Source of the DNA: Hirundichthys speculiger
Lineage: Eukaryota; Chordata; Actinopteri; Beloniformes; Exocoetidae
NCBI GenBank assembly: GCA_018398805.1
Contig: JAGFBZ010002565.1
Span: 209,541 to 273,540, forward strand
Direction of reading: 5' to 3'
Length of the DNA: 64,000 nt
A program made the translations under genes and the position numbers. This document shows positions 22,741 to 35,272 of this stretch, in pieces. The notes under the pieces were generated by a model. The model was not told the DNA's origin. It saw only the letters and a program-made list of their open reading frames with translations, and did no database searches. How positions within the stretch are numbered: position 1 is the first letter of the stretch; every line of letters starts with the position of its first letter.

Positions 22741-23893
22741 GAACCAGGACTTGAATCTGGACCTGAGGAGCTGTTTTTCTGTGTTGGTCCTGAACCAGGA
22801 CTTGAACCTGGACCTGAGGAGCTGTTCTTCTGTGTTGGTCCTGAACCAGGACCTGAATCTGGACCTGAGGAGCTGTTCTTCTGTGCTGGACCTGAACCTG
22901 AACCAGGACCTTAATCTAGACCTGAGGAGCTGTTCTTCTGTGTTGGTCCTAAACCAGGACTTGAACCTGGACCTGAGGAGCTGTTCTTCTGTTTTGGTGA
23001 ACCGACTGTCTTCTGTGTTGGTCCTGAACCAGGACCTTAATCTAGACCTGAGGAGCTGTTCTTCTGTGTTGGTCCTGAACCAGGACTTGAACCTGGACCT
23101 GAGGAGCTGTTCTTCTGTGTTGGTCCTGAACCAGGACCTGAACCTGGACCTGAGGAGCTGTTTTTCTGTGTTGGTCCTGAACCAGGACTTGAACCTGGAC
23201 CTGAGGAGCTGTTCTTCTGTGTTGGTCCTGAACCAGGACCTGAATCTGGACCAGAGGAGCTGTTCTTCTGTGTTGGTCCTGAACCAGGACTTGAACCTGG
23301 ACCTGAGGAGCTGTTCTTCTGTGTTGGTCCAGAACCAGGACCTGAATCTAGACTTGAGGAGCTGTTCTTCTGTGCTGAACCTGAACCTGAACCAGGACCT
23401 TAATCTAGACCTGAGGAGCTGTTCTTCTGTGTTGGTCCTGAACCAGGACCTGAATCTAGACCTGAGGAGCTGTTCTTCTGTGTTGGTCCTGAACCAGGAC
23501 CTGAATCTAGGACCTGTGTTCTGTGCTGGACCTGAACCAGGACCTTCTAGACCTGAGGACTGTTCTACTGTGTTGGCCTGAACACCTGAGGAGCTGTTCT
23601 TCTGTGTTGGTCCTGAAACCAGGACCTGAATCTAGACCTGAGGAGCTGTTCTTCTGTGTTGGTCCTGAACCAGGACCTGAATCTAGACCTGAGGAGCTGT
23701 TCTTCTGTGCTGGACCTGAACCTGAATCTGGACCTGAGGAGCTGTTCTTCTGTGCTGGACCTGAACCTGAATCTGGACCTGAGGAGCTGTTCTTCTGTGC
23801 TGGACCTGAACCTGAATCTGGACCTGAGGAGCTGTTCTTCTGTGCTGGACCTGAACCTGAATCTGGACCTGAGGAGCTGTTATTCTGTGCTGG
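22736..23893. repeat. 51-bp minisatellite, right part
   Basis: Continuation of the array at 14120-15373, about 22 copies. The right end (23690-23890) changes to a shorter unit of CTGGACCTGAACCTGAATCTG plus the GAGGAGCTGTTCTTCTGTG core. Confidence 0.95.
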
Positions 23894-24611
23894 TTCTTGT
23901 GGCCTAGCCTTGTCGAGTAGCCGTTATTTTCTTACATCATCGGTTTGATAAACAAGCAAAGTTTCTCTTTCGAGGCAGGAAACAGGAAGTGATGCGTCTG
24001 CTGGTCTAAGAGGACAAGTGGCTTTGATATGATGTGTATTTCAGGAACTGATCCTCATGGACTCTTTCAGATTTTGGGACGTCTCTTCCTCTCAGACTCC
24101 CTCTTTGATGTGTTGGTTGTCCAGTTGTGTTGGATGAAAGGAGGCGTGGACGTGAAAAGGCCACTGGTTTTTAGATTATTTTAGGCTGATCCAGGCAGTC
24201 AGTGATCAGCCTGGATCTGGAGATCTGGATCTGGAGATCAGAGCTGGTATCTTTCCACAGGAGAGGGTGAAGCGAGGGGATAACTTCTCTGGATCAGTCT
24301 GGAAGTCATTCAGGACTTGTGACCTCTGAAATTTTTAACTTTAAAGTCCTTTACCATTCTGTTAATGCATATTTTAAACAAAGTTGCAAAATTGCAAAAA
24401 AGATTTTTCATGAAAAATTGCTTCTTTTCATCGTAAACTAAATGCTCAGTGGTTGGCTGCTCACTTATCCAAGTTTTTGATGTCTCATTGAAACCCTTTC
24501 AGGATTTCTCACAGATGTTTAGGTTAGAAGTTTATTACGGTATGTGTTTGCTCTTAAAGGCATCGAGTTGAAACGTCCTATAACCATTAGTTACTGGACA
24601 CCAGAACAGTG
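23894..24611. other. Non-repetitive intron sequence
   Basis: Intron of pex7; no exon, RNA gene or element end recognised. Confidence 0.55.
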
Positions 24612-25790
24612 TGGAGCCAGAACCTAGTGGTCAGTAGAGGAACTGCAGCCTCTAGTGGTCATTAGAGGAACTGCAGCCTCTAGTGGTCGGTGGAGGAACC
24701 GCAGTCTCTAGTGGTCGGTGGAGGAACCACAGCCTCTAGTGGTCGGTGGAGGAACTGCAGCCTCTAGTGGTCATTAGAGGAACTGCAGCCTCTAGTGGTC
24801 GGTAGTGGAACTGCAGCCTCTAGTGGTCGTTACAGGAACTGCAGCCTCTAGTGGTTGGTGGAGGAACGGCAGCCTGTAGTGGTCGGTGGAGGAACTGCAG
24901 CCTCTAGTGGTCGGTGGAGGAACCGCAGTCTCAAGTGGTCATTGGAGGAACTGCAGCCTCTAGTGGTCGGTGGAGGAACCGCAGTCTCAAGTGGTCATTG
25001 GAGGAACTGCAGCCTCTAGTGGTCGGTGGAGGAACCGCAGTCTCAGTGGTCAGGAGGAACTGCTGCCTTAGTGGTCATCAGAGGAACTGCAGCTCTAGTG
25101 GTCATCAGAGGAACTGCAGCCTCTAGTGGTCAAGTGGTAGAGGAAACTAGCATCCTCTAGTGGTCATTAGAGGAACTGCAGCCTCTAGTGGTCGGTGGAG
25201 GAACCGCAGCCTCTAGTGGTCGTGGAGGAACCGCAGCCTCTAGTGGTCGGTGGAGGAAGACGCAGCCTCTCTAGTGGTCGGTGGAGGGAACCGCAGCCTC
25301 TATTGGTCGGTCTGGCGGAACTGCAGCCTCTAGTGGTCGGTTAGAGGAACCGCAGCCTCTAGTGGTCGGTGGAGGAACCGCAGCCTCTAGTGGTCCGCAG
25401 CCTGCTAGTGGTCGGTGGAAGGCAGTCTAGTGGTCAGGAAAAGCCTCTAGTGGTCGGTTAGTGGAGGACTGCAGCCTCTAGTGGTCCTTCTAGTGGTCGG
25501 TGGGAGGAACCGCAGCCTCTAGTGGTCGGTGGAGGAACTGCAGCCTCTAGTGGTCGGTGGAGGAACCGTCTGGTCAGCCGCAGTCTCTAGTGGTCATTGG
25601 AGGAACCGCAGCCTCTAGTGGTCGGTGGAGGAACCGCAGCTCTAGTGGTCATTGGAGGAACTGCAGCAGCCTCTAGTGGTCGGGGAGGAACCGCAGCAGC
25701 CCTAGTGGTCGGTCGGAGGAAACGCAGCCTCTAGTGGTCAGTAGAGGAACCGCAGCCTCTAGTGGTCGGGTGGAGAGGAAACTGCAGTGG
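24612..25790. repeat. 28-bp minisatellite, second locus
   Basis: About 42 units of the GAGGAACTGCAGCCT plus CTAGTGGTCGGTG type. From about 25040 onward units are repeatedly broken by 1-5 base gains and losses. Confidence 0.95.
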
Positions 25791-26888
25791 TCTTACTACC
25801 CACATTTACTGGTGCTGGTGGAAAACATCATTCCAGGTATGTGAAGGTGCTGGGAATCGATCCTGTGACCTTCCAGCCAGCGGCTGTAGGCCGTTGGATT
25901 CAGCTCAGATGTGTCCATCATATCCACTGATCTTTGACCTCGAGGACAGTTTTCTGGTGGACCAGCAGGATTCTGGGAACAGGTGTCTTTAATACCTTTA
26001 TAAACAGCAGTGTATGGACCGTTTTGACTTTTGAAGACGACTCAGAACTTTCCAGAAAACCCCTTAATGAATAATAATTACCAGAACACTGACAACGTTT
26101 ATGGGTTTGTGGTGTGGTCAGATAACAGCAGTTTTGAACTCGTTCCCTCAGAGAACATGCAACTACGGGCCTATTTGTATTTTAATTAGTTCTGCTTTAT
26201 TCATCTTCTCCTCATTATTCACAGACATGAAACATTCCTGAGACTTTGAACCTTTGCTTCCCTTTAAATTCCCTGGCAGCCTTTCTCTTCTCCTGCCTCC
26301 TTGTTTCCTCTCCTGAGCTTCCTCACCTTCCCTCCTCCTGCTGCAGTGCTGCAGCCTCGGCATCACAACGAGCTGTTAAAGTTAATTAAAGACGGGTTTC
26401 CTCCTCTGACTCACTGCCTGGATACTCTGCTTACTCATGCTTAAACGCTCTGTAACTGATTCATGGACGGGATGGGGGGATGAGGGGGGGGAGGAGGAGG
26501 AGGAGGGAGTAAGACCTTGCAGGTGAAACTAGCTGCTCTCCAGGTCCCCAAGCATGACCCCTCCACCACCGTGCTTCAGTGGGCCTGGTCTCCTCCAACA
26601 TGGTTCTGGTCTCTGGTCTCCAACAAACCAGAACCACGTCGCTCCAACGGTCCTACGGTCTTCGTTGTCACTCTGTAATTCCACCTCCAACCACCAGGTG
26701 GTGTTTGAGTTCTTTCTGCAGCGCTGTAGCCAGAAGAGCTGAGCTTCCTTTGGTTTAAGAGAGCTGAGAATCTTTAAATGTCCGTCCGTCAGAGTGATGT
26801 CATTAACTCTGAACACACCTGAACACATCTGGATGTCTCAGACTAGCAGACTGACGGGATAGCTGCTTTTAGAGGTCTGACATCTGCT
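25791..26888. other. Intron sequence with possible Tc1-type fragment
   Basis: On the minus strand at about 26550-26590 the sequence reads LKHGGGGVML, like the KHGGG block of Tc1-type transposases, within a minus-strand open stretch (26529-26828). The rest is ordinary intron sequence with a G-rich patch near 26470-26510. Confidence 0.4.
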
Positions 26889-27403
26889 GATCAGTTCATC
26901 AATGATCAGTTCATCAATGATCAGTTCATCAATGATGATCAGTTCATCAATGGTGGTGATCAGTTTATCAATGGTGGTGATCAGTTCATCAATGACGGTG
27001 ATCAGTTCATCAATGGTGGTGATCAGTTCATCAATGGTGGTGATCAGTTCATCAATGATGGTGATCAGTTCATCAATGGTGGTGATCAGTTCATCAGTGG
27101 TGGTGATCAGTTCATCAATGATGATGATCAGTTCATCAATGATGGTGATAAGTTCATCAATGGTGGTAATCAGTTCATCAATGGTGGTGATCAGTTCATC
27201 AGTGGTGGTGATCAGTTCATCAATGGTGCTGATCAGTTCATCAATGGTGGTGATCAGTTCATCAATGGTGGTGATCAGTTCATCAATGATCAGTTCATCA
27301 ATGATGATCAGTTCATCAATGATGATGATCAGTTCATCAATGATGGTGATCAGTTCATCAATGATGATCAGTTCATCAATGTTGATGATCTGTTCATCAA
27401 TAA
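26889..27403. repeat. 21-bp minisatellite upstream of last pex7 exon
   Basis: About 26 units of GATCAGTTCATCAATGGTGGT with GATGGT, GATGAT and shortened GATCAGTTCATCAAT forms. It ends 62 bp before the acceptor of the last pex7 exon. Confidence 0.97.
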
Positions 27404-27465
27404 TGAACTGTGGTTTCTGGTCTGAACAGATTGTTGGACCCGTTAACCTGTTGGTCTGTCTGCAG

Positions 27466-27540
27466 GTGGTGGACTGTTCCTGGGACGAGACGGTGAAGAT
27501 CTACAATCCTGCCTGTCTCTCTGCTGACCCAGAACCCTAA
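27466..27540 (+). CDS. pex7: pex7, last coding exon
   Basis: Encodes the end of the PEX7 WD40 propeller: VVDCSWDETVKIYN followed by PACLSADPEP and a TAA stop. The CSWDET-KIY-PACL pattern is the hallmark C-terminus of vertebrate PEX7. The acceptor is TTGGTCTGTCTGCAG before 27466, phase 0, matching the phase-0 donor of the exon at 13509-13608. The exon holds 24 codons plus stop. The final DPEP and the stop codon fall inside the first unit of a 30-bp tandem repeat, so the last residues differ from the short tail known in mammals. No AATAAA or ATTAAA is seen in the roughly 310 bp between the stop and the next array. Confidence 0.93.
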   Translation: MVDCSWDETVKIYNPACLSADPEP

Positions 27541-27718
27541 CCAGAACCAGAGCCTGACCCAGAACCCTAACCAGAACCAGAGCCTGACCCAGAACCTGAC
27601 CCCGAACCTGAACCAGAACCTTAATCAGAACCAGAGGCTGAACCAGAACCTGAACCAGACCCTGACCCAGACCCTGAACCAGAACCTTAATCAGAACCAG
27701 AGGCTGAACCAGAACCAC
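27526..27718. repeat. 30-bp repeat overlapping the pex7 stop codon
   Basis: Unit GACCCAGAACCCTAACC plus AGAACCAGAGCCT, two clean copies, then diverged CTGACCC/CTGAACC copies to about 27718. The first copy supplies the last four codons and the stop of pex7. Confidence 0.9.
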
Positions 27719-27847
27719 TGTCTGCCAGATCTAACCTGCCTTACACTGGACTTGGACCAGAATGTCTAACTGGAGACCAAACACCTCCAGGGTTGTCACG
27801 GAAACCAGGAGGTTCTCGGGTGAGAAGGAGCATCAAGGCTCCTGAAG

Positions 27848-30800
27848 ACTGGTGGACTAACAGAAGACTTGTGGACTAACAGAAGACTGGTGGACCATTA
27901 GAAGACTGGTGGACTAGCAGAAGACTTGTGGACTAACAGAAGACTGGTGGACTATAAGAAGACTGGTGGACTAGCAGAAGACTTGTGGACTAACAGAAGA
28001 CTGGTGGACTATCAGAAGACTGATGGACTATCAGAAGACTTGTGGACTAACAGAAGACTGGTGGACCGTCAGAAGACTGATGGACTAACAAAAGACTGGT
28101 GGACTATCAGAAGACTGGTGGACTAACAAAAGACTGGTGGACTAACAAAAGACTGGTGGACTAACAAAAGACTGATGGACCATTAGAAGACTGGTGGACT
28201 ATCAGAAGACTGATGGACTATCAGAAGACTTGTGGACTAACAGAAGACTGATGGACTATTAGAAGACTGATGGACTATTAGAAGACTGATGGACTAATAG
28301 AAGACTGATGGACTATTAGAAGACTGATAGACTATCAGAAGACTTGTGGACTAACAGAAGACTGATGGACTATTAGAAGACTGATGGACTAATAGAAGAC
28401 TGATGGACTATTAGAAGACTGATAGACTATCAGAAGACTGGTGGACTGTCACTGTCAGAAGGAAAAGACTGGTGGACTATCAGAAGACTGGTGGACTAAC
28501 AGGAGACTGGACTGACAGGACACTGGACTAACAAGACTGGTGGACTATAAGAAGACTGGTGGACTAACAAAAGACTGGTGGACTATCAGAAGACTTGTGG
28601 ACTAACAGAAGACTGATGGACCATTAGAAGACTGGTGGACTAGCAGAAGACTTGTGGACTAACATAAGACTGGTGGACTATCAGAAGACTGATGGACTAT
28701 CAGAAGACTTGTGGACTAACAGAAGACTGGTGGACCGTCAGAAGACTGATGGACTATTAGAAGACTGGTGGACAAACAAAAGACTGGTGGACTAACAAAA
28801 GACTGGTGGACTAACAAAAGACTGATGGACCATTAGAAGACTGGTGGACTATCAGAAGACTGGTGGACTAACAGAAGACTGGTGGACTATCAGGAGACTG
28901 GTGGACTAACAAGACTGGTGGACTATTAGAAGACTGATGGACTAATAGAAGACTGATGGACTATTAGAAGACTGATAGACTATTAGAAGACTGATAGACT
29001 ATTAGAAGACTGATGGACTATTAGAAGACTGATGGACTATCAGAAGACTTGTGGACTAACAGAAGACTGATGGACTATTAGAAGACTGATGGACTAATAG
29101 AAGACTGATGGACTATTAGAAGACTGATAGACTATCAGAAGACTGGTGGACTATCAGAAGACTGGTGGACTATCAGAAGACTGGTGGACTAACAGAAGAC
29201 TGGTGGACTATCAGGAGACTGGTGGACTAACAAGACTGGTGGACTATAAGAAGACTGGTGGACTATCAGAAGACTGGTGGACTATCAGGAGACTGGTGGA
29301 CTAACAAACTGGGGGGACTGGTGGACTATAAGAAGACTGGTGGACTATCAGGAGACTGGTGGACTGGACTACATCAGAGAAGAAGACTGGTGGACTATCA
29401 GGAGACTGGTGGACTATCAAAGACTGGTGGACTATAAGAAGACTGGTGGACTATAAGAAGACTGGTGGACTATCAGGAGACTGGTGGACTATCAGAAGAC
29501 TGGTGACTGGAGACTGGATATAAGAAGACTGGTGGACTATCAGGAGACTGGTGGACTATCAGAAGACTGGTGGACTATCAGGAGACTGGTGGACTATAAG
29601 AAGACTGGTGGACTATTAGGAGACTGGTGGACTATCAGAAGACTGGTGGACTATCACGAGACTGGTAGACTATCAGAAGACTGGTGGACTATCAGAAGAC
29701 TGGTGGACCATCAGAAGACTGGTGGACTATCAGAAGACTGATGGACTATTAGAAGACTGATGGACCATCAGAAGACTGGTGGACTATCAGAAGACTGGTG
29801 GACTATTAGAAGACTGGTGGACTATAAGAAGACTAGTGGACTATTAGAAGACTGATGGACTATTAGAAGACTGGTGGACTAACCGAAGACTGGTGGACTA
29901 ACAGAAGACTGGTGGACTATCAGAAGACTGGTGGACTATCAGAAGACTGGTGGACTATAAGAAGACTGGTGGACTATCAGAATACTGGTAGACTATCAGA
30001 AGACTGGTGGACTATAAGAAGACTGGTGGACTAACAGAAGACTGGTGGACCATCAGAAGACTGGTGGACTATAAGAAGACTGGTGGACTAACAGAAGACT
30101 GGTGGACTATCAGAAGACTGGTGGACTATAAGAAGACTGGTGGACTAACAGAAGACTGATGGACTATTAGAAGACTGATGGACTATAAGAAGACTAGTGG
30201 ACTATTAGAAGACTGATGGACTATTAGAAGACTGGTGGACTAACCGAAGACTGGTGGACTAACAGAAGACTGGTGGACTATCAGAAGACTGGTGGACTAT
30301 CAGAAGACTGGTGGACTATAAGAAGACTGGTGGACTATCAGAATACTGGTAGACTATCAGAAGACTGGTGGACTATAAGAGACTGGTGGACTAACAGAAG
30401 ACTGGTGGACTCAGAAGACTGGTGGACTATAAGAAGACTGGTGGACTAACAGAAGACTGGGGACTATCAGAAGACTGGGGACTAACAGAAGACTGGTGGA
30501 CTATCAGAAGACTGATGGACTATCAGAAGACTTGTGGACTAACAGAAGACTGGTGGACCGTCAGAAGACTGATGGACTAACAAAAGACTGGTGGACTATC
30601 AGAAGACTGGTGGACTAACAAAAGACTGGTGGACTAACAAAAGACTGGTGGACTAACAAAAGACTGATGGACCATTAGAAGACTGGTGGACTATCAGAAG
30701 ACTGATGGACTATCAGAAGACTTGTGGACTAACAGAAGACTGATGGACTATTAGAAGACTGATGGACTATTAGAAGACTGATGGACTAATAGAAGACTGA

Positions 30801-32920
30801 TGGACTATTAGAAGACTGATAGACTATCAGAAGACTTGTGGACTAACAGAAGACTGATGGACTATTAGAAGACTGATGGACTAATAGAAGACTGATGGAC
30901 TATTAGAAGACTGATAGACTATCAGAAGACTGGTGGACTGTCAGAAGACTGGTGGACTATCAGAAGACTGGTGGACTAACAGAAGACTGGTGGACTATCA
31001 GGAGACTGGTGGACTAACAAGACTGGTGGACTATAAGAAGACTGGTGGACTAACAAAAGACTGGTGGACTATCAGAAGACTTGTGGACTAACAGAAGACT
31101 GATGGACCATTAGAAGACTGGTGGACTAGCAGAAGACTGTGGACTAACATAACTGGTGGACTATCAGAAGACGGATGGGACTATCAGAAGACTTGTGGAC
31201 TAACAGAAGACTGGTGGACCGTCAGAAGACTGATGGACTATTAGAAGGACTGGTGGACTAACAAAAAGACTGGTGGACTAACAAAAGACTGGGTGGACTA
31301 ACAAAGACTGTGGACAAGAAGACTGGTGGACTATCAGAAGAATGGTGGACTACAAAGACTGGTGGACTATCAGGAGACTGGTGGACTAACAGACTGGTGG
31401 ACTATTAGAAGACTGGTGGATAATAGAAGACTGATGGGACTATTAGAAGACTGATAGAAGACTATTAGAAGACTGATGGACTATTAGAAGACTGATGGAC
31501 TATTAGAGAGATGGACTATCAGAAGACTGTGGATAACAGAAGACTGATGGACTATTAGAAGACTGATGGACTAATAGAAGACTGATGGACTTTAGAAGAC
31601 TGATAGACTATCAGAAGACTGGTGGACTATCAGAAGACTGGTGGACTATCAGAAGACTGGTGGACTAACAGAAGACTGGTGGACTATCAGGGACTGGTGG
31701 ACTAACAAGACTGGTGGGGACTATAGAGACTGGTGGACTATCAGAAGACTGGTGGACTATGGAGATGGACTATCAGAAGAGACTGGTGGACTACTATCAG
31801 GAGACTGGTGGGACTATCAGAAGACTGGTGGACTATCAGGGACTGGTGGACTATCAGAAGACTGGTGGACTAGGTGGACTGGTGGACTAACAAGACTGGT
31901 GACTATAGAAGACTGGTGGACTATAAGAGACTGGTGGACTATCAGGAGACTGGTGACTATACTATAGAACTGTGGAGAAGACTGGTGGACTATCAGGAGA
32001 CTGGTGGACTATCAGAAGACTGGTGGACTATTAGAAGACTGGTGGACTATCAGGAGACTGGTGGACCATCAGAAGACTGGTGGACTATCACGAGACTGGT
32101 GGACTCAGAGACTGGTGGACTATCAGAGACTGGTGGTGGACTATAAGAAGACTGGTGGACTATCAGAAGACTGATGGACTATTTAGAAGACTGATGGACT
32201 ATCAGAAGACTGGTGGACTATCAGAAGACTGGTGGACTATAGAAGACTGGTGGACTATAAGAAGACTAGTGGACTATTAGAAGACTGATGGACTATTAGA
32301 AGACTGGTGGACTACCGGACTAACAGAAGACTGGTGGACTAACAGAAGAACTGGTGGACTATCAGAAGACTGGTGGACTATAAGAAGACTGGTGGACTAT
32401 CAGAAGACTGGTGGACTATCAGAATACTGAAGACTGGTGGACTATAAGAAGACTGGTGGACTAACAGAAGATGGTGGACCATCAGAAGACTGGTGGACTA
32501 TAAGAAGACTGGTGGACTATCAGAAGACTGGTGGACTAACAGAAGACTGATGGACTATTAGAAGACTGATGGACTATCAGAAGACTGGTGGACCATCACA
32601 AAACTGGTGGACTATCAGAAGACTGGTGGACCATCAGAAGACTGGTGGTCTATCAGGAGACTGGTGGACTATCAGAAGACTGGTGGTCTATCAGAAGACT
32701 GGTGGACTATTAGAAGACTGGTGGACTATCAGAAGACTGGTGGACTATAAGAAGACTGGTGGACTAACAGAAGACTGGTGGACCATCAGAAGACTGGTGG
32801 ATAATCAGAAGACTGTTGGACTATAAGAAAACTAGTGGACTATCAGAAGACTGGTGGACTGTCAGAAGACTGGTGGACCGTCAGAAGACTGGTGGACTAT
32901 CAGAAGACTGGTGGACTCAG
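27848..32920. repeat. 19-bp minisatellite, 5 kb
   Basis: About 265 units of CTGGTGGACTATCAGAAGA with TAACAGAAGA, CTGATGGAC, CTTGTGGAC and TATAAGAAGA variants. A higher-order duplication of about 2.49 kb is visible: the run of variants from 28021 recurs from 30513. Between about 31130 and 32420 the units are peppered with single-base indels. Confidence 0.97.
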
Positions 32921-33644
32921 TCTCAGAGGGGGACATCAGGCCTGGTGATCCAGATGTTCCTTTCTCAGAACATCTGGAGCTCCTTCCCAGCTGTGATGGA
33001 CAACGTGCTTGTCCACCTGTGTGGACTGTTGTGTTCTTACGTGGGTTTTATGGTCCTGGACCTTCAGGTGGTCTCCTGGGAAACCTGTTGATGACATCAC
33101 AGCAGCTTTGTCCAGTTCTTCTGATTTTGTACCAGGATGAGGTTTGGCATCGTATTAATCTTTAAATACCTTTAAATACCTTCTGTTCTGTCTGACTGAG
33201 CTGTAATAATAAATTTAATTAAATTTAATTATTTTATTTGTTCTTTTTCTTCTCTTTTTTTGTTCTTTTTGTCTGCTCTGACATTCGTGGTCAGTTCCAT
33301 CATGTCATCACCAACTAATGTTTGAATGTAATTCAATCATGTAGCAGATTGTCTTTAGTGTTTATGTAAATCCTCTCTGGCAGTATTTTATTTTTTAAAT
33401 AAATGTAAAAGTGTGAGTTTTCTTTGTTGAGTCTAAAACCTCAGTTATTTTAAAACACCAACAGTGGAGAACAAAAGGACAGATGAGGACACTAAACAAG
33501 AAGACAGAAAACAGACAGTGATGGTCTGTGTCTCCAGGATCCTGGATCCAGGATTCAGACCAGCAGCTGAGAACCAGAGACCACAACCACATCTACTGGC
33601 TGGACCGCAGCTGGTGCTGGTGGATCAGCGGACCTCCACCAGAT
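32921..33644. other. Intergenic sequence, AT-rich in the middle
   Basis: Downstream of the 19-bp array. It holds AATAAA at 33208-33213 and again near 33398, and AT-rich stretches. No exon recognised. The 33208 signal is the first canonical polyadenylation hexamer I see after the pex7 stop. Confidence 0.5.
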
Positions 33645-35120
33645 TTCACTCAGGACATTCAGAGTTCACTCAGGACATTCAGAGTTCACTCAAGACATTC
33701 ATAGTTCACTCAGGACATTCAGAGTTTACCCAGGACATTCAGAGTTTACTTAGGACATTCAGAGTTTACTCAAGACATTCATAGTTCACTCAGGACATCG
33801 AGTTTACCCAGGACATTCAGAGTTCACTCAGGACATTCAGAGTTCACTCAAGACATTCAGAGTTCACTCAGGACATTCAGAGTTTACTTAGGATTCAAAG
33901 ACTTCAGAGTTTCTCAAACATTCAGGATTCAGAGTTCAGGTTTCTCAGAGTTCACAAGACATTCACATTCAGAGTTTTTACCAGGACATTCAGGGACATT
34001 CACATTCAGTTTCAGAACATTCAAGTTTACTTAGGACATTCAGAGTTCACTCAAGACATTCAGACGTTCAGACATTCAAGTTTTACCCACATTCAGAGTT
34101 TCACTCAGGACATTCAGACATCAGAGTTTCACATTCAGAGTTTACTTAGGAATTCAGAGTTTCTCAGGACATTCAGAGTTCTCAGTCAAGAGGACATTCA
34201 GGTTTCTCAGAACATTCAGAGTTTACTTAGGACATTCAGTTTCCTCAGGACATTCAGAGTTCACTCAGGACATTCAGAGTTTCTCAGATTTCATTCAGTT
34301 TCTCAGAACATTCAGAGTTTACTTAGGACATTCAAAGTTTCTCAGAACATTCAGAGTTTACTTAGGACATTCAGAGTTTCTCAGGACATTCAGAGTTTCT
34401 CAGAACATTCAGAATTTACTCAGGACAGTCAGAGTTTCTCAGAACATTCAGAGTTTACTTAGGACATTCAGAGTTTCTCAGGACATTCAGAGTTTCTCAG
34501 GACATTCAGAGTTTCTCAGGACATTCAGAGTTCATTTAGAACATTCAGAGTTCACTCAAGACATTCAGAGTTTCTCAACATTCAGAGTTTTACTTAGGAC
34601 ATTCAGAGTTCCCTCAAGACATTCAGAGTTCACTCAGGACATTCAGAGTTTACCCAGGACTCATTCAGAGTTCACTCAGGACATTCAGAGTTTACTCAGG
34701 ACAGTTCAGTTTCTTTCTCAGGACATTCAGAGTTTCTCAGAACATTCAGAGTTTACATTCAGAAGACATTCAGAGTTCACTCAGGACATTCAGAGTTTCT
34801 CAGGAACATTCAGAGTTTCAGACATTCAGAGTTTACAGGACATTCAGAGTTCACTCAAGACATTCAGAGTTCACTCAGGACATTCAGAGTTTACCCAGGA
34901 CATTCAGAGGACATTCAGAGTTTTCAGGACATTCAGAGTTTCTCAGGACATTCAGAGTTTACTCAGGACAGTCAGAGTTTCTCAGAACATTCAGAGTTTC
35001 TCAGGACATTCAGAGTTTCTCAGGACATTCAGAGTTTCTCAGGACATTCAGAGTTCATTTAGAACATTCAGAGTTTTCTCAGGACATTCAGAGTTCACTC
35101 AGAACATTCAGAGTTTACAC
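33645..35120. repeat. 20-bp minisatellite
   Basis: Units of CATTCAGAGTTCACTCAGGA with GTTTACTTAGGA, GTTTCTCAGGA and CAAGA variants, about 75 copies. It is very irregular with many short losses between 33880 and 34900. Confidence 0.95.
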
Positions 35121-35159
35121 TCGTAGATCTGAGAGGTTCTGGAGGTTCTGAGTCGTCCT

Positions 35160-35272
35160 CTGTGTCTGAATGTGAGAAGACAGTATAGATCTGAACACGT
35201 CAGAATTCATCAGGATACTTCTGTCAGCAGCCGTACATGCCCACATCATGACGCTGCCGCCACCGTGTTTAA
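35160..35272 (-). pseudogene. Tc1/mariner-type transposase fragment
   Basis: The minus strand reads VKHGGGSVMMWAC, then TAADRSILMNSDVFR and SILSSHIQ in one frame, matching the middle of Tc1-like transposases. The block normally found between MMWAC and the DR part appears deleted. No terminal inverted repeats seen. Confidence 0.6.

Noticed and set aside
22751..23948. 276-residue repetitive frame
   Set aside because: The 51-bp unit is a multiple of three, and the frame is broken wherever indels occur.
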